The translations under genes were made by a program, and so were the position numbers. Source: Exophiala sp. HKRS030 (Eukaryota > Ascomycota > Eurotiomycetes > Chaetothyriales > Herpotrichiellaceae). Taken from it: a stretch of 64,000 nt of DNA. The stretch's first letter is position 1. Each line of letters begins with the position of its first letter. Location: assembly GCA_023897205.1 (NCBI GenBank), contig JAHWDD010000002.1, positions 4,712,001-4,776,000 of the forward strand. The letters run 5' to 3'. The notes below the pieces were generated by a model. It saw only the letters and a program-made list of their open reading frames with translations. It was not told the DNA's origin and did not search any database. Positions 1 through 9,205 of this stretch are shown here, piece after piece.

Positions 1-1695
1 GGACTTTGAACGGCTTTCGTGGCCTTCAATTGTCTCCTGGAATGTTGCGACATCGGCAGCATGCTTGGAGGTTGCACTTTCGAGTTCGGCAATCTTCTGC
101 TCAGCGGCAGCCTTGGCTTGCTCAAGTGTCTCGATTGCTGCTTTGAATTGAACAACTTCATCCTCACCAGCTTTGGACTTTGCCGTGATCTCGTCGAACG
201 ACTTTTGGAGACTTTGATGAGTGCTTTCCAGAGCTGTGAAGTTGCTCGACAGCTTTTCGTGATTTTCCTTTGAGAGTGCATGACTTGATACTTCCGCGGC
301 CAGGTTCTCTTCCAACGATGTTGCACGACTGACGGCTTCTTGGTGATTATTCTCTAACTCTGCGATCTTGGCCTCAGCCGAGTGTAGAGATTCCTTGAGA
401 CTCGCGTTTGATTCCAGCTCTTGAGTCAATTCTGAAATTTTGGCCTTTGCGTTGTCCAAGTCTACTTGGGTGGCGGTAAGTTCTTCCAGCTTCAATGCCA
501 GTTCGGCGACTTTAGCCTCTGAGGCCTCTAGGGCTGGCTTCAAGGCATTGACACTTGCCAGCTCTTCGGTCAAATCCGAGATTTTGGTCTGGGATTGAGC
601 CAAAGCATCCTTGGTTTCTGTGTGATTCTCCAGCGAAGTGGTTAGTTCAGCAACCTTTGCACGAGATGAAGCAAGGTCATCCTCGAGCAATTTCCTGGCA
701 GAAAGTTCCGCTTCTTCTTTGGTGGTCGCTTCATGCAAGGACTCTTTGACTTTAAGAAGCTCGGCATTTTGGGTCTCGATTTGAGCCTGTAGTTCAGCCT
801 TGGCAGTGGTCAAAGATTGGTTCGCATCTTCGAGGGCTTTAGAGGATGATGACTGAAGGTCGAGATATTGCTTGACGTGGTCTTGGACTTTCGATTCCGC
901 CGCTCCAAGACCAGATTTGGCAACTGTGAGTTCCTGGGTAAGATCTTCAATCTGTGCTTCCAACTGGGACTTGAGACTTGCGGTGGCCTGTTCTGATTGT
1001 TGGAGTGCTTCTGTTGAGACCTGTTGGACATGTTTCAAGGTCTCAGTTGTATCAGCAATAGCAGCCTTTGCAGCATCGAGGTCGCTATTTTGTGAAGCGA
1101 TTTCAGCTCGTAAGGAGGAGATCTGAGATTCATGATCGGCTTTGAGAAGTTCATTTCCGGAGCGGGAGTCATGAAGTTCTTGAGTCAGTATGGCGACTCG
1201 TTTTTCGAATTTGTGATGAACAGCGTCGACGGCGGCTTGGTGATTTTGGGCAAGTTCTTGTCGAACAATGTCCCGTTCAGCCAGGCGAGCATCCTTGATC
1301 TGTTGAACGACAACGGTGACCATGTTTTCCTCCAGCTTGACCTTTCGTTGTCTTAGAGATTCTTCTTTGGCCTGGAATTCCTGTTCGCGCTGCTTCTGTT
1401 GCTCGTCGAGCAGAGACAATTCTTTGTCCTGGGACTCGAGCAGCACTCGAGCCTCGTCCAACTCTTTTCGACATTGTTGCAATTCCTTTTGAAGGCTTTC
1501 TTTCGTGGGCGTTGGAGGAGTGGGATCGACATGCGGTGGACTTGAAGGCTTTTTGGGGGAGGATGGCGATACCGAGGGCGCTTCGGGATGGAAGAAGTAA
1601 TTGTATGCTCGACGTAAGCTTGTTGATCGTTTGGGAGCCCCCGGAGGTCGTGGTTTGGTTTGAGATATCCGTCTCAACCTCTTTTCTGAAGCCAT
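1..1695 (-). CDS. Long coiled-coil protein, 5' part (runs off the left edge)
   Basis: The minus-strand frame is open for 565 codons from an ATG at 1695 (context CTACCATGGC) to the window edge, with no stop, so the C-terminus is missing. An in-frame TGA lies just upstream of the ATG, which supports this start. Residues 1-65 are basic and Pro/Ser-rich (start MASEKRLRRISQTKPRPPG). From about residue 66 to the edge the protein is almost uninterrupted Glu/Lys/Ala/Leu/Gln heptad sequence with recurring units such as AEAKIAEL and SELTQELES, i.e. an extended coiled coil. No motor, GTPase or membrane segment is seen. Coiled coils of this composition occur in spindle-pole, septal-pore, Golgi-tether and cytoskeletal proteins; composition alone cannot choose among them. 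No intron is needed. The coding call is secure, the function is not. Confidence 0.85.
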   Translation of the reverse strand, partial: MASEKRLRRISQTKPRPPGAPKRSTSLRRAYNYFFHPEAPSVSPSSPKKPSSPPHVDPTPPTPTKESLQKELQQCRKELDEARVLLESQDKELSLLDEQQKQREQEFQAKEESLRQRKVKLEENMVTVVVQQIKDARLAERDIVRQELAQNHQAAVDAVHHKFEKRVAILTQELHDSRSGNELLKADHESQISSLRAEIASQNSDLDAAKAAIADTTETLKHVQQVSTEALQQSEQATASLKSQLEAQIEDLTQELTVAKSGLGAAESKVQDHVKQYLDLQSSSSKALEDANQSLTTAKAELQAQIETQNAELLKVKESLHEATTKEEAELSARKLLEDDLASSRAKVAELTTSLENHTETKDALAQSQTKISDLTEELASVNALKPALEASEAKVAELALKLEELTATQVDLDNAKAKISELTQELESNASLKESLHSAEAKIAELENNHQEAVSRATSLEENLAAEVSSHALSKENHEKLSSNFTALESTHQSLQKSFDEITAKSKAGEDEVVQFKAAIETLEQAKAAAEQKIAELESATSKHAADVATFQETIEGHESRSKS

Positions 1696-2207
1696 GGTAG
1701 GATGAGGATATTGGGGAAAATCTGAGCAGTGAGTTCAAGAAGGTATGATGCGGTGTAGAAGGGAATAATGGACAAATTTGCGGTGACGCTGAGGCTGTTT
1801 CACGATTGTGGGGAAAGATTTTCTGGGTAAGCGAGGAGGAGCAGGATAGGAAAGTCGGTGACAGAGGAAATTACGGCGCTTTAACTGGCGGTGGAAGCAG
1901 AGGAGAAAGAGATGAGCAGAACGAAATATATTGTCAATTTGAACAAACCTAAGGTAGCAGGTGACTGGTGTTCATGTGAGCTGATGGCATCATGTCAGTC
2001 ATAATGCTTTGTTTGATTTTCATTGTTGGAAACTCAGTTGATCGGGCAGCAAAACAGAAGAAACATGCGACTTGCGGTAGTCTTGGGAGCATCAAAGACA
2101 CGTCGCGGAATATTAAAGGCTCGCCAAGGGTGTGTTGATTGGGATAGGACGCTTCATCCATAGACGGCGCATGACAAGTCATGTGGGGGTTGAGATAGAT
2201 TGGTTAG

Positions 2208-2450
2208 CTATTCGCCGATGAGATGTGAGTGGTTTACAAGACCGTTGGGAGTGAGGGTAAAGGGTTTGGGAGTCGAAGGTGGGATCCCACGGACCATGCA
2301 GGTACAAGAGATCTTCTTCCAATCAAGAGATTTGACGTTGAGAGCTCCAGGGTACGGCCCGATGCTGAAGTCTAAGAGCCTCGAGTCCAGGTTGACCAGA
2401 CTTTGGATAACAATGGTGACGAGGTGGTCCGTCGTCCACGTCGTCGCCAT
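2208..2450 (-). CDS. Doubtful small hypothetical protein, 80 aa
   Basis: An ATG-started minus ORF of 80 residues (start MATTWTTDHLVTIVIQSL) has a protein-like composition: an amphipathic N-terminal half and a Pro/Thr-rich tail. It sits alone in a long spacer, with no recognised domain and no paralogue in the window. It could be a short orphan gene, one exon of a larger gene or chance. The overlapping plus-strand ORF of similar length looks less protein-like. Confidence 0.2.
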   Translation of the reverse strand: MATTWTTDHLVTIVIQSLVNLDSRLLDFSIGPYPGALNVKSLDWKKISCTCMVRGIPPSTPKPFTLTPNGLVNHSHLIGE

Positions 2451-3232
2451 TATGCTATGGTAATATACATAAATCCGTCTCCCTGTCTGTCTACGTTCTG
2501 GGGATTATCTCTTCTCCAAGACCTTGCTGAAAGCAGAGGCAATGATGAAAAGGAACATGAAATCAGCCAAAAAATACCCTACCGACAGCACCGTAGCACT
2601 CTCGATTGTGATCTCAAACCGCGATGTGCAATGCAGTGTGACCTCAATAAGATTCACGATTTTTGATCTGCGAATCTTGCAGGAAGGTAAGTATGAAGAA
2701 GAAAAGAAAAGAAAGAGAAGAGGAGGAGAGGGAGAAGAGGGGCCTTATATAAGGACTTTGAGTGCGAGTGTCTTGAAGATGCCAAGCCTTTATTTTTTCG
2801 GAGTCTGCATAATAATGCGTGACTTCCTTCCCGTTCCATTACCTGCCCTCTTGCCTTATTCAGTGAGCAGTGACTATCAGGAATTAGGCAGCCATCTGAT
2901 TTTGGGAAAGAGCTTGTGAAGTCCCTTGTCCTCCGTGCTTGCCCAGGTAAGTGCCTACGTACCTAAGGAATCTAATGTCTTCTACAAACTTCCAACTTCA
3001 GACTTGGCAATACAGGCAACGACGGAGAACTTGTACAAGACGAATCTTTCCATCATCATTATTGGATCCTCTGATTCGACACACAATGAGTCAAGCATCA
3101 AAATCCATCAGGCTCCCGTGTCTTTGAATTCTTGCACTGATCACCACATCGCACACCCAAACCTATAGGTAAGTATATAAACGCCCAGTAGCCAACGCAA
3201 TCATCCTCCTTTCCTCTCTTTCCTTCCCCATC

Positions 3233-3360
3233 CAAGTGCAGGCGTGGAACATTGGCAGTGAGGATCCGTCCGAGCCATTATTCTTGCTGGTTTAAAACTA
3301 CCTACCTTTGACTGCTCCGAACTTGTCTAACGATGAGTCGGGAATCTTTGGAAATCTTGT
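3233..3360 (+). repeat. Decayed direct copy of the 3834-4158 unit, without its intron
   Basis: The block AGTGAGGATCCGTCCGAG here matches AGTGAGGATTCGTCCGAG near 3884. A TTCTTGCTGGTT block matches TTTTTGCTAGTT, and TTTGACTGCTCC plus GGGAATCTTTGGAAATC match TTTGACTGCTTC plus GGGAATATTTGGAAACC further on. The order and orientation are the same. The first part would encode SEDPSEPLFLLV followed by a stop, so this copy is broken. The 61-nt intron-like insert of the other copy is replaced here by about 7 nt. Confidence 0.6.
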
Positions 3361-3833
3361 GTTGAAACGCATTCTATTGTTCTTTGTCATTTCATTTGTG
3401 AGCATGCTCATGGTGAGGAGACGATTGATGTTCTTTCAGAATTGAGTCGAATGGTAGGTAGGTAGGTATTCAATGTACAGTAGTGTATTGGCCGTAGCCA
3501 TGAGTATGCCATCCAGTCTGGATAGATGATAACGTGACTGTATGGCAGCCTGTCAGGCAATGAGTTGAGCCTGTACGTGACTCCAATTCCAAGTCGCGTC
3601 TCGACTCTTTGAGCCTTTGTCAACGCGTGACCGCGACCGCGACCGTGACGGTTAGTAGGTTAGCATCTCACTGCATCTCCACGACAACGCGTCTCATCAA
3701 GGCAGGTCAGCCGAAGTCTTGGCACTTTTCCATCCTACATCAAATCTTCCATCTTCGCCGTTCCTCCTACCGATCTTTTTTCCTTCTCCATCTCAGTTCG
3801 TCTCCCCATCCACACCCTATACGTTTTCTCTCC

Positions 3834-4158
3834 ATGATCACTAACTCGTTCTTTTGCAGGTGCAAGGGCTTTACGTATATCAGTGAGGATTCGTCCGAGA
3901 TTACGTTTTTGCTAGTTGAAAACTTTTGTAAGTTTTGGACCGCTGTTCAACTTTTTTCTTGGGCTTGTTTTGCTAACTTCTTTTCTAGTTTTGACTGCTT
4001 CAATTGGTCTTCGGATCGGTTGGGAATATTTGGAAACCAATATGGGATCAATTCTCTCATTCTCATATGAGGAATCGATACACAAACCCTCTTTTTCATT
4101 ACAGACTCTGAGCTTGTCCTCGGATTGTAGAGAAGAAGTTGTCATGTCCGCCAGGTAG
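3834..4158 (+). CDS. Possible small two-exon gene (87 aa), member of a local duplication
   Basis: From ATG 3834 a frame runs to 3927, then GTAAGT (3928) opens a 61-nt intron with a GCTAAC branch and a TTCTAG acceptor (3988). Joining 3834-3927 to 3989-4158 gives 87 codons with no internal stop and phase preserved. The product contains the segments YISEDSSEITFLLVEN and ASIGLRIGWEYLETN and ends EEVVMSAR. No domain is recognised. A decayed copy lies at 3233-3360 and retains the sequence on both sides of the intron. The frame is also open upstream to about 3609, so the true 5' end is uncertain. It may be a real small gene, one exon of a larger one, or a relic. Confidence 0.35.
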
Positions 4159-4535
4159 ACTAGTTAGATTTTAAAACCCGGCGCCTTTGGGGCATGACCT
4201 AAGGCGGCCGCCGTGCCCCTGCGCGGTTGATGTCATCGATGTGCAGAAGGGATACAACACCATCTGCTCCTCGTATCAGAAGATATCCAACACCTAATCC
4301 AATCTACTCCGTATATTCATTGCCAGACAAACCCTCCCAAGATTGTTGTTAACTCAGTCACCTCTCCAAACCAGCAGAAGCTAGAGTCACGACACAACGA
4401 GCTGCAGGCCTCCAACTCCCACCCCAACCCCACCTCTCCCACCACCACCACCACCACCAACAACAACAACACCATCACCACCATCCGCCTCGCACCCTCT
4501 ATCCTCCCTGTCATCCCACAAAGTCCAGCCTCAAA
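4159..4535. other. 5' flank of the MAT2B/RmlD-like gene
   Basis: 377 nt. Contains a GC-rich patch (4180-4230), then a C/A-rich leader with CCA/CAA triplet runs (4430-4480) just before the next start codon. No gene is seen. Confidence 0.5.
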
Positions 4536-5897
4536 ATGCCACGAGCCCTGATAACCGGGGCGACAGGCCTGCTCGGACGAGCCATAACCACGGCCTTCAA
4601 CGACGCAGGCTACGAGACCACAGGCACCGGATTCAAGCGTGCCTCTGGCTCGATCCTGCGCCTCGACATCCAAGATGAAACTGCCGTGCAGAAAGTGTTT
4701 GAAGAAATCAAGTGAGTAAAGTAGCATGCATGTATGGCCACATCTACCATCGATCCTGAAAAACAATAATCTACAAAGTCCTCAATGGACGTCTCGGCTG
4801 TCTGCATGTAAACACCTATGAACCTACGTTTGTCCTTGTCCCTTGCTGCTATGATTCCTGCATTTTGCAGGACAAGTCAAGAGATGGATAGATAGACACA
4901 ATATACGTTACCGTCACCGTACCATGCAGGACAGAACACAGCTGACTTTCCCAACTCCCGCGAGGGAGGGAGTGACAACAGACCTCAAGTCGTGGTTCAC
5001 TGTACGTTTCCCTCCTGCCCATGCACAACACCACATCTACCTATCCACACAATCCCCACCCCAACCCGACGACCATGAATCACAGACCTCATCCCTAACC
5101 ACGTCCCTCTCTCTCCTCAAACAGCCGCCGCCGACCGCTCGCCCGACAGCTGCACACAGTCACCCGCCGCAGCACACCGGCTCAACGTAGCCGCCACCGC
5201 CACCATCGCACGGTTATGCGCCGAACACAACGCCATCCTCATCTACATCTCGACAGACTACGTATTCAGCGGCAAAAAGGGCGAAGCCCCCTACCTACCG
5301 ACATCCACACCGGGCCCGACCAACGTCTACGGACAGACGAAGCTCGACGGCGAACAAGCCGTGTTGAAGCAAGAGTATGGATCCAGACACGGACCCCAAG
5401 GCGGCAGTGCGAAGGGCATCGTGCTGCGCGTGCCCGTGCTGTACGGCGCGACGGAGCCGCGCGACAACAACGCCGAGAGCGCCGTGAATGTCCTGCTGGA
5501 TGCGCTGTGGAAGAGTCAGAAGACCGGCGAGAAAGTCAAGATGGATGATTGGGCCATACGCTACCCGACCAACGTCGCGGATGTCGCGAGGGTGGTGGTT
5601 GATATTGCGGCGGCTGCCACAGGCCCAGGTGGAGCGAATGTGCCCCAGATCCTCCAGTTTAGCAGTGAAGACCGTATGACCAAGTATGAGATTGTCAAGG
5701 TGTTGGCTGAGATTATGGATTTGCCAATAGACGGTGTCGTCCCGGATAGAGAGGGTGGGAAGCCCGGACCGGATGGCACCGTCAGGCCGTATGATTGCCA
5801 TTTGGACACGGGTGAGTTGAAGAAGTTGGGCATCAGCGTCGACACGGTGGATTTTGTCGCGTGGTGGAGAAGGTGGGTTGGTGCGTTTAGACATTGA
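4536..5897 (+). CDS. MAT2B/RmlD-like NAD(P)-binding protein, 322 aa, three exons with a 20-nt micro-exon
   Basis: Extended short-chain dehydrogenase fold of the RmlD family (Pfam RmlD_sub_bind), closest in layout to the regulatory beta subunit of methionine adenosyltransferase (human MAT2B, 334 aa). Exons: 4536-4711, 4982-5001 (only 20 nt) and 5125-5897; the total is 969 nt, in frame. Dinucleotide-binding GATGLLG is at residues 8-14, the hallmark STDYVF at 108-113 and the Y134-x3-K138 pair is present. The micro-exon supplies PQVVVH, which joins exon 3 to give VVVHSAADRSPD, the family's conserved HCAAERRPD region. Donors are GTGAGT and GTACGT, acceptors CAG. Either a MAT regulatory protein or a dTDP-rhamnose-type reductase is possible; a MAT2B-like role is my inference. 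Without the tiny exon the frame is lost, so automatic models probably miss it. Confidence 0.85.
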
Positions 5898-6227
5898 TTG
5901 CCGTTGCAGGATGACAGTGGTCTACTGTGAATTGAATAGGCTTTGTGCCCATGTGTGATTCAACGGGTATGGCTATGATCGAACGCCTGACCTTACGCTT
6001 GTCAATAGAAAGGCTCCATGGCTGGAGTCGAGATATTTTCAAGCCTGGAAGAATAAAAGTAATATGCATGAATACTAATGTCTTTGCTAGGGTACTGATC
6101 GTGTGATACTGTTCATCTCAACACGTGTGCTTCCTCTAAGACTCCAATAACATGTTTTTCCTTTGAGCCGACTAATAAGCAAGCGGAACAAGAGCGCTCT
6201 GATCCATCTATTGTAATCCAGCCAGTC
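5898..6227. other. Convergent 3' spacer
   Basis: 330 nt between two genes whose 3' ends face each other. AATAAA-like signals occur near 6052 (plus) and 6229-6234 (minus, TTAATAAAAGG context). Nothing else is seen. Confidence 0.5.
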
Positions 6228-8078
6228 TTAATAAAAGGCCCTCTTGATTGCTTGGTCCAACTGTCCACGACCTTCCTTCTCTGGCCTTTCGATTTGTAGA
6301 GACTGCCATTTCAGTTCACTCCAGGCTAGAGTCAGGTTGAAAGCTCTTTCACGGTCAGCCGGGTGAAGTAGCAATGTCAACTCTTTCTCCTTGGCCAACT
6401 CATTACCGTCTTCATCCACTGAAGCAATGAACTTGAATTGCATCGACTCGGCAGCCCTAGTTCTCAATTTGCGAACATTGTGAAGAGTCGATTCTGAAGC
6501 TTTAAGATCAAGTTTAAGGATTTCATCCAGTGTCCGAAATGGATGGTGGTAACATATATTTTCGTCTCTCGTGCTCTGAAAACTAAGCCCTTCACGATTG
6601 ATAATCAAAGTTCCGGAACCAAAGAGTTCGTGGTAGACTTTGAAGCGATATGTTTCTCCACCATGTTTCGTTTTTCCCTCATCCTCTCTCTCTTCGTACT
6701 CGAATTCCTTCAGATTAGCATCTCGAATCACTGCCTTCTCTTGTAAGTTTAAAATCGCCAATTCGGCATGTGTCGGAATATCCCAGAACATCCACCTCCA
6801 AGGACTCACCAACAGTCGATATTTTGGCAACCTTGTTGCGATGGGAAACGTGAAGAAGAATCCACTTCCTATTATCAGCCACACCAACTTGACGCAAAAT
6901 GCCATATCGGCGACCAAGGTTATAAGCAGACAACAAGTGAAGAAGAAGAGCGAAGCTAGGGACTTATCCGGTCGTTCATGGCGGTAGAAATTGATCAATA
7001 CTTCCATGAAGTTTGTCAAATCCCCCAATTGAAGTTGGATTAAAGGACCAAGCTCATCAAGTAATGGTTCAATCCAATCTTGTTTTCCATGACGTTGAAT
7101 CAATTCACCCCAAGCTTGGACTTTGGATTCTCGATCCGCGGCTCTTGTCACACTCGATCGAATAGTCTCCACGGAAGTTGGTCGGAACTTGTTGTGAAGG
7201 ACGTGGTAGATGATCCAGAAGTAGAAGAATCCGACGATATGTTCAGTGTACCAGAGAAATGAGAAGAGAACGAGCCATTTGGCTGTAGTCTTTGGGTCTT
7301 CCCAGGTATAGACTTGCCTGACTTTCATGATGAATGCTTGAAACGGAGCACTGATAATTGCCATTCGGTCAATGATTCGAGCAAGATCTTCGAGATCAAA
7401 TCTTGGAGAGTCGAAATGATCAATATAATGAGAAGTGAAACCGCGACTGTGATAGAGTGCCATCTTGCCAAGATATCGTTCCCATTCGAATCGATGTTTT
7501 TGAAAATCGGCCATCCGAGGTTGAGAGACTGGACGGACAACCTTGACTCGATTTACATGACGGCCAAGGATCCATGCAGTTTGAAGGCTTTCTCGTTGAG
7601 ATTCCACCTTGTCAATACGATTACAGGCGTCTTTGATATCGTCTTCACAAATTGAGGATCCACTACCACTACCGCCCGAAGCTGCATCCGCAAGATCTTC
7701 ATAAGCATCTAGAAGAGCTTCATCCCGTTTCAGCTTCTGAACAGGATGTCGAGCCTTGCCAATTTTGGAAGCTGTACTTCGAGTGACAGTACTTCGGATG
7801 ACCCTGCGTGGATGTAGGAGCAGATATTTGAAATCATCGAACCCGGCAGTCACTTGTTCACGTGGCGAAGTCTTGTCATTTGGTGATGTATTCAACGAGT
7901 TTTCTGGATCGAATGCAGGATCTTGGAAGATATAATCTCCAGATTCATCAGTGTCATCCTTGTGGAATAAAGCTCGAGTTTTGGCTTTTGCTTTGTCCTT
8001 GAGATTGGAGGCATTTTCGATCAAACTGCCAACGTGGCGTTCAGCTTCAGCACTGCTGTCCAGTTCATTTGTGGTCAT
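6228..8078 (-). CDS. DUF3292-like membrane-associated protein, 616 aa
   Basis: Single exon starting at ATG 8078. Residues 1-150 are polar and acidic/basic. One hydrophobic hairpin lies near residues 266-293 (WLVLFSFLWYTEHIVGFFYF) and a second, longer one near 371-415. The C-terminal region, about 470-575, contains an FGSGTLIINREGLSFQS-like strand pattern resembling a GRAM/PH-like membrane-binding module. The order (acidic N-terminus, two hydrophobic segments, GRAM-like end) and length fit the fungal DUF3292 proteins as I know them, whose function is not established. A role at an endomembrane, possibly in membrane shaping or lipid contact, is inference only. No frameshift or intron is needed. 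Confidence 0.75.
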   Translation of the reverse strand: MTTNELDSSAEAERHVGSLIENASNLKDKAKAKTRALFHKDDTDESGDYIFQDPAFDPENSLNTSPNDKTSPREQVTAGFDDFKYLLLHPRRVIRSTVTRSTASKIGKARHPVQKLKRDEALLDAYEDLADAASGGSGSGSSICEDDIKDACNRIDKVESQRESLQTAWILGRHVNRVKVVRPVSQPRMADFQKHRFEWERYLGKMALYHSRGFTSHYIDHFDSPRFDLEDLARIIDRMAIISAPFQAFIMKVRQVYTWEDPKTTAKWLVLFSFLWYTEHIVGFFYFWIIYHVLHNKFRPTSVETIRSSVTRAADRESKVQAWGELIQRHGKQDWIEPLLDELGPLIQLQLGDLTNFMEVLINFYRHERPDKSLASLFFFTCCLLITLVADMAFCVKLVWLIIGSGFFFTFPIATRLPKYRLLVSPWRWMFWDIPTHAELAILNLQEKAVIRDANLKEFEYEEREDEGKTKHGGETYRFKVYHELFGSGTLIINREGLSFQSTRDENICYHHPFRTLDEILKLDLKASESTLHNVRKLRTRAAESMQFKFIASVDEDGNELAKEKELTLLLHPADRERAFNLTLAWSELKWQSLQIERPEKEGRGQLDQAIKRAFY

Positions 8079-9205
8079 ATTTGAGGATAAATGGATGTGG
8101 AAAGTTAGAAGGGGTGCTTGGATTGTAATTTGTCGTTGGAATTTGGCACATTGTATGAGAGTGGTGGAGTGTATGAAGACGGTCGTTGTCTAAAATGAAG
8201 GAAATAATACTAATGATAGAAATCAAGTCAATGAGAGAGGACTCATGGACGAAACGATGTTTGATAAGTTGATCTTCGCCAACGAAGACATGATCTCGAT
8301 TATAGCCAGTATCAAGGAACCATCTAAGTTCGCACCTTCCCAAACATTTCAAGATCTTGGATGAGGAAGCCACCACATTTGGCAAGTCCACTAGTGACGA
8401 TCGGTATGGAAGGTACGAGTGACGAGACTTGAAGAGCTTGTCATGTTGGAGCTAATGGATCAAGAAATGTACCAAGAATTCAGCCCGCATGATCTGGGCC
8501 GAGATCCTTTTTGACAGGACGCTCGAAATATTCTTTGGAATACGTCACTGAGGCGATATGGAGGTGCGAGGACATCAAGCAGAATATCAAGTTGAAAGTG
8601 TGGCGGTGCGTCGGAACGCGAAAACAATGGCCCGATGACATTAGCTTTAGAGTCAATTCTGAAGTGTTTCTTGACTTCAGACACCGTCAATGCCACAACT
8701 GATCTACTCTGCAACCATTTGTCTAGTCGAAAACACTCTGTCAAGCTTGACTAACTCAGCCATAGAAGCAAGATGCTGCATGAACGAAGTTACCCATGGC
8801 CTATGGCCCTTCACTGTCATTCCGTGTCTTTCCCAAGGAAGAATGGTAGCCTGGAGCTCGACAGCATCTAGGCCGATTTTCATTTGTAAGTCCCATCTAG
8901 TAAAGATCATCTCAAGCCAAGGTAAGAGAAAAAGAGCAAAAGACGTTGAATATGTTGGTCTATTGGACGTTCAAGAGCTAGCATTGGTGAAAGTCAGCCT
9001 GCAATGAATTTTGCCTGCCATTAGGTGAAGTCAAGCCAATCCTCGCAGTCCTCAATGCTCAAGTATTGTTGTTGTCCAATTCACTCAATGTCAATTCACT
9101 TGCCCGAACCACTCTTATGTCTAGCATCTCATCTGTCATTATAATGGTCTCTGTTTTCTTTCATTTTCCCTTCGAATCAGGAACGCAGCACAACGATAGC
9201 TCGCC
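8079..9205. other. Divergent promoter region of the DUF3292-like and F-box-like genes
   Basis: 1.1 kb. A 94-codon minus ORF (8460-8744) and a 105-codon plus ORF overlap here without recognisable domains; I do not accept either. CT-rich tracts just before 9206 look like the F-box gene leader. Confidence 0.5.

Larger units (their letters stand above)
1696..3833. other. Long intergenic stretch with no secure gene
   Basis: About 2.1 kb. It holds the 5' flank of the coiled-coil gene, a purine-rich (GA) tract around 2695-2742, one doubtful small minus ORF (2208-2450) and the decayed copy of a local duplication (3233-3360). Other ORFs here look random. Confidence 0.5.

Noticed and set aside
1277..1738. 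153-codon minus ORF
   Set aside because: It lies in another frame over the start of the coiled-coil gene, whose frame is open for 565 codons and far more protein-like.
6543..7655. Several plus-strand ORFs of 60-115 codons
   Set aside because: Antisense to the 616-residue DUF3292-like gene, without domain features.
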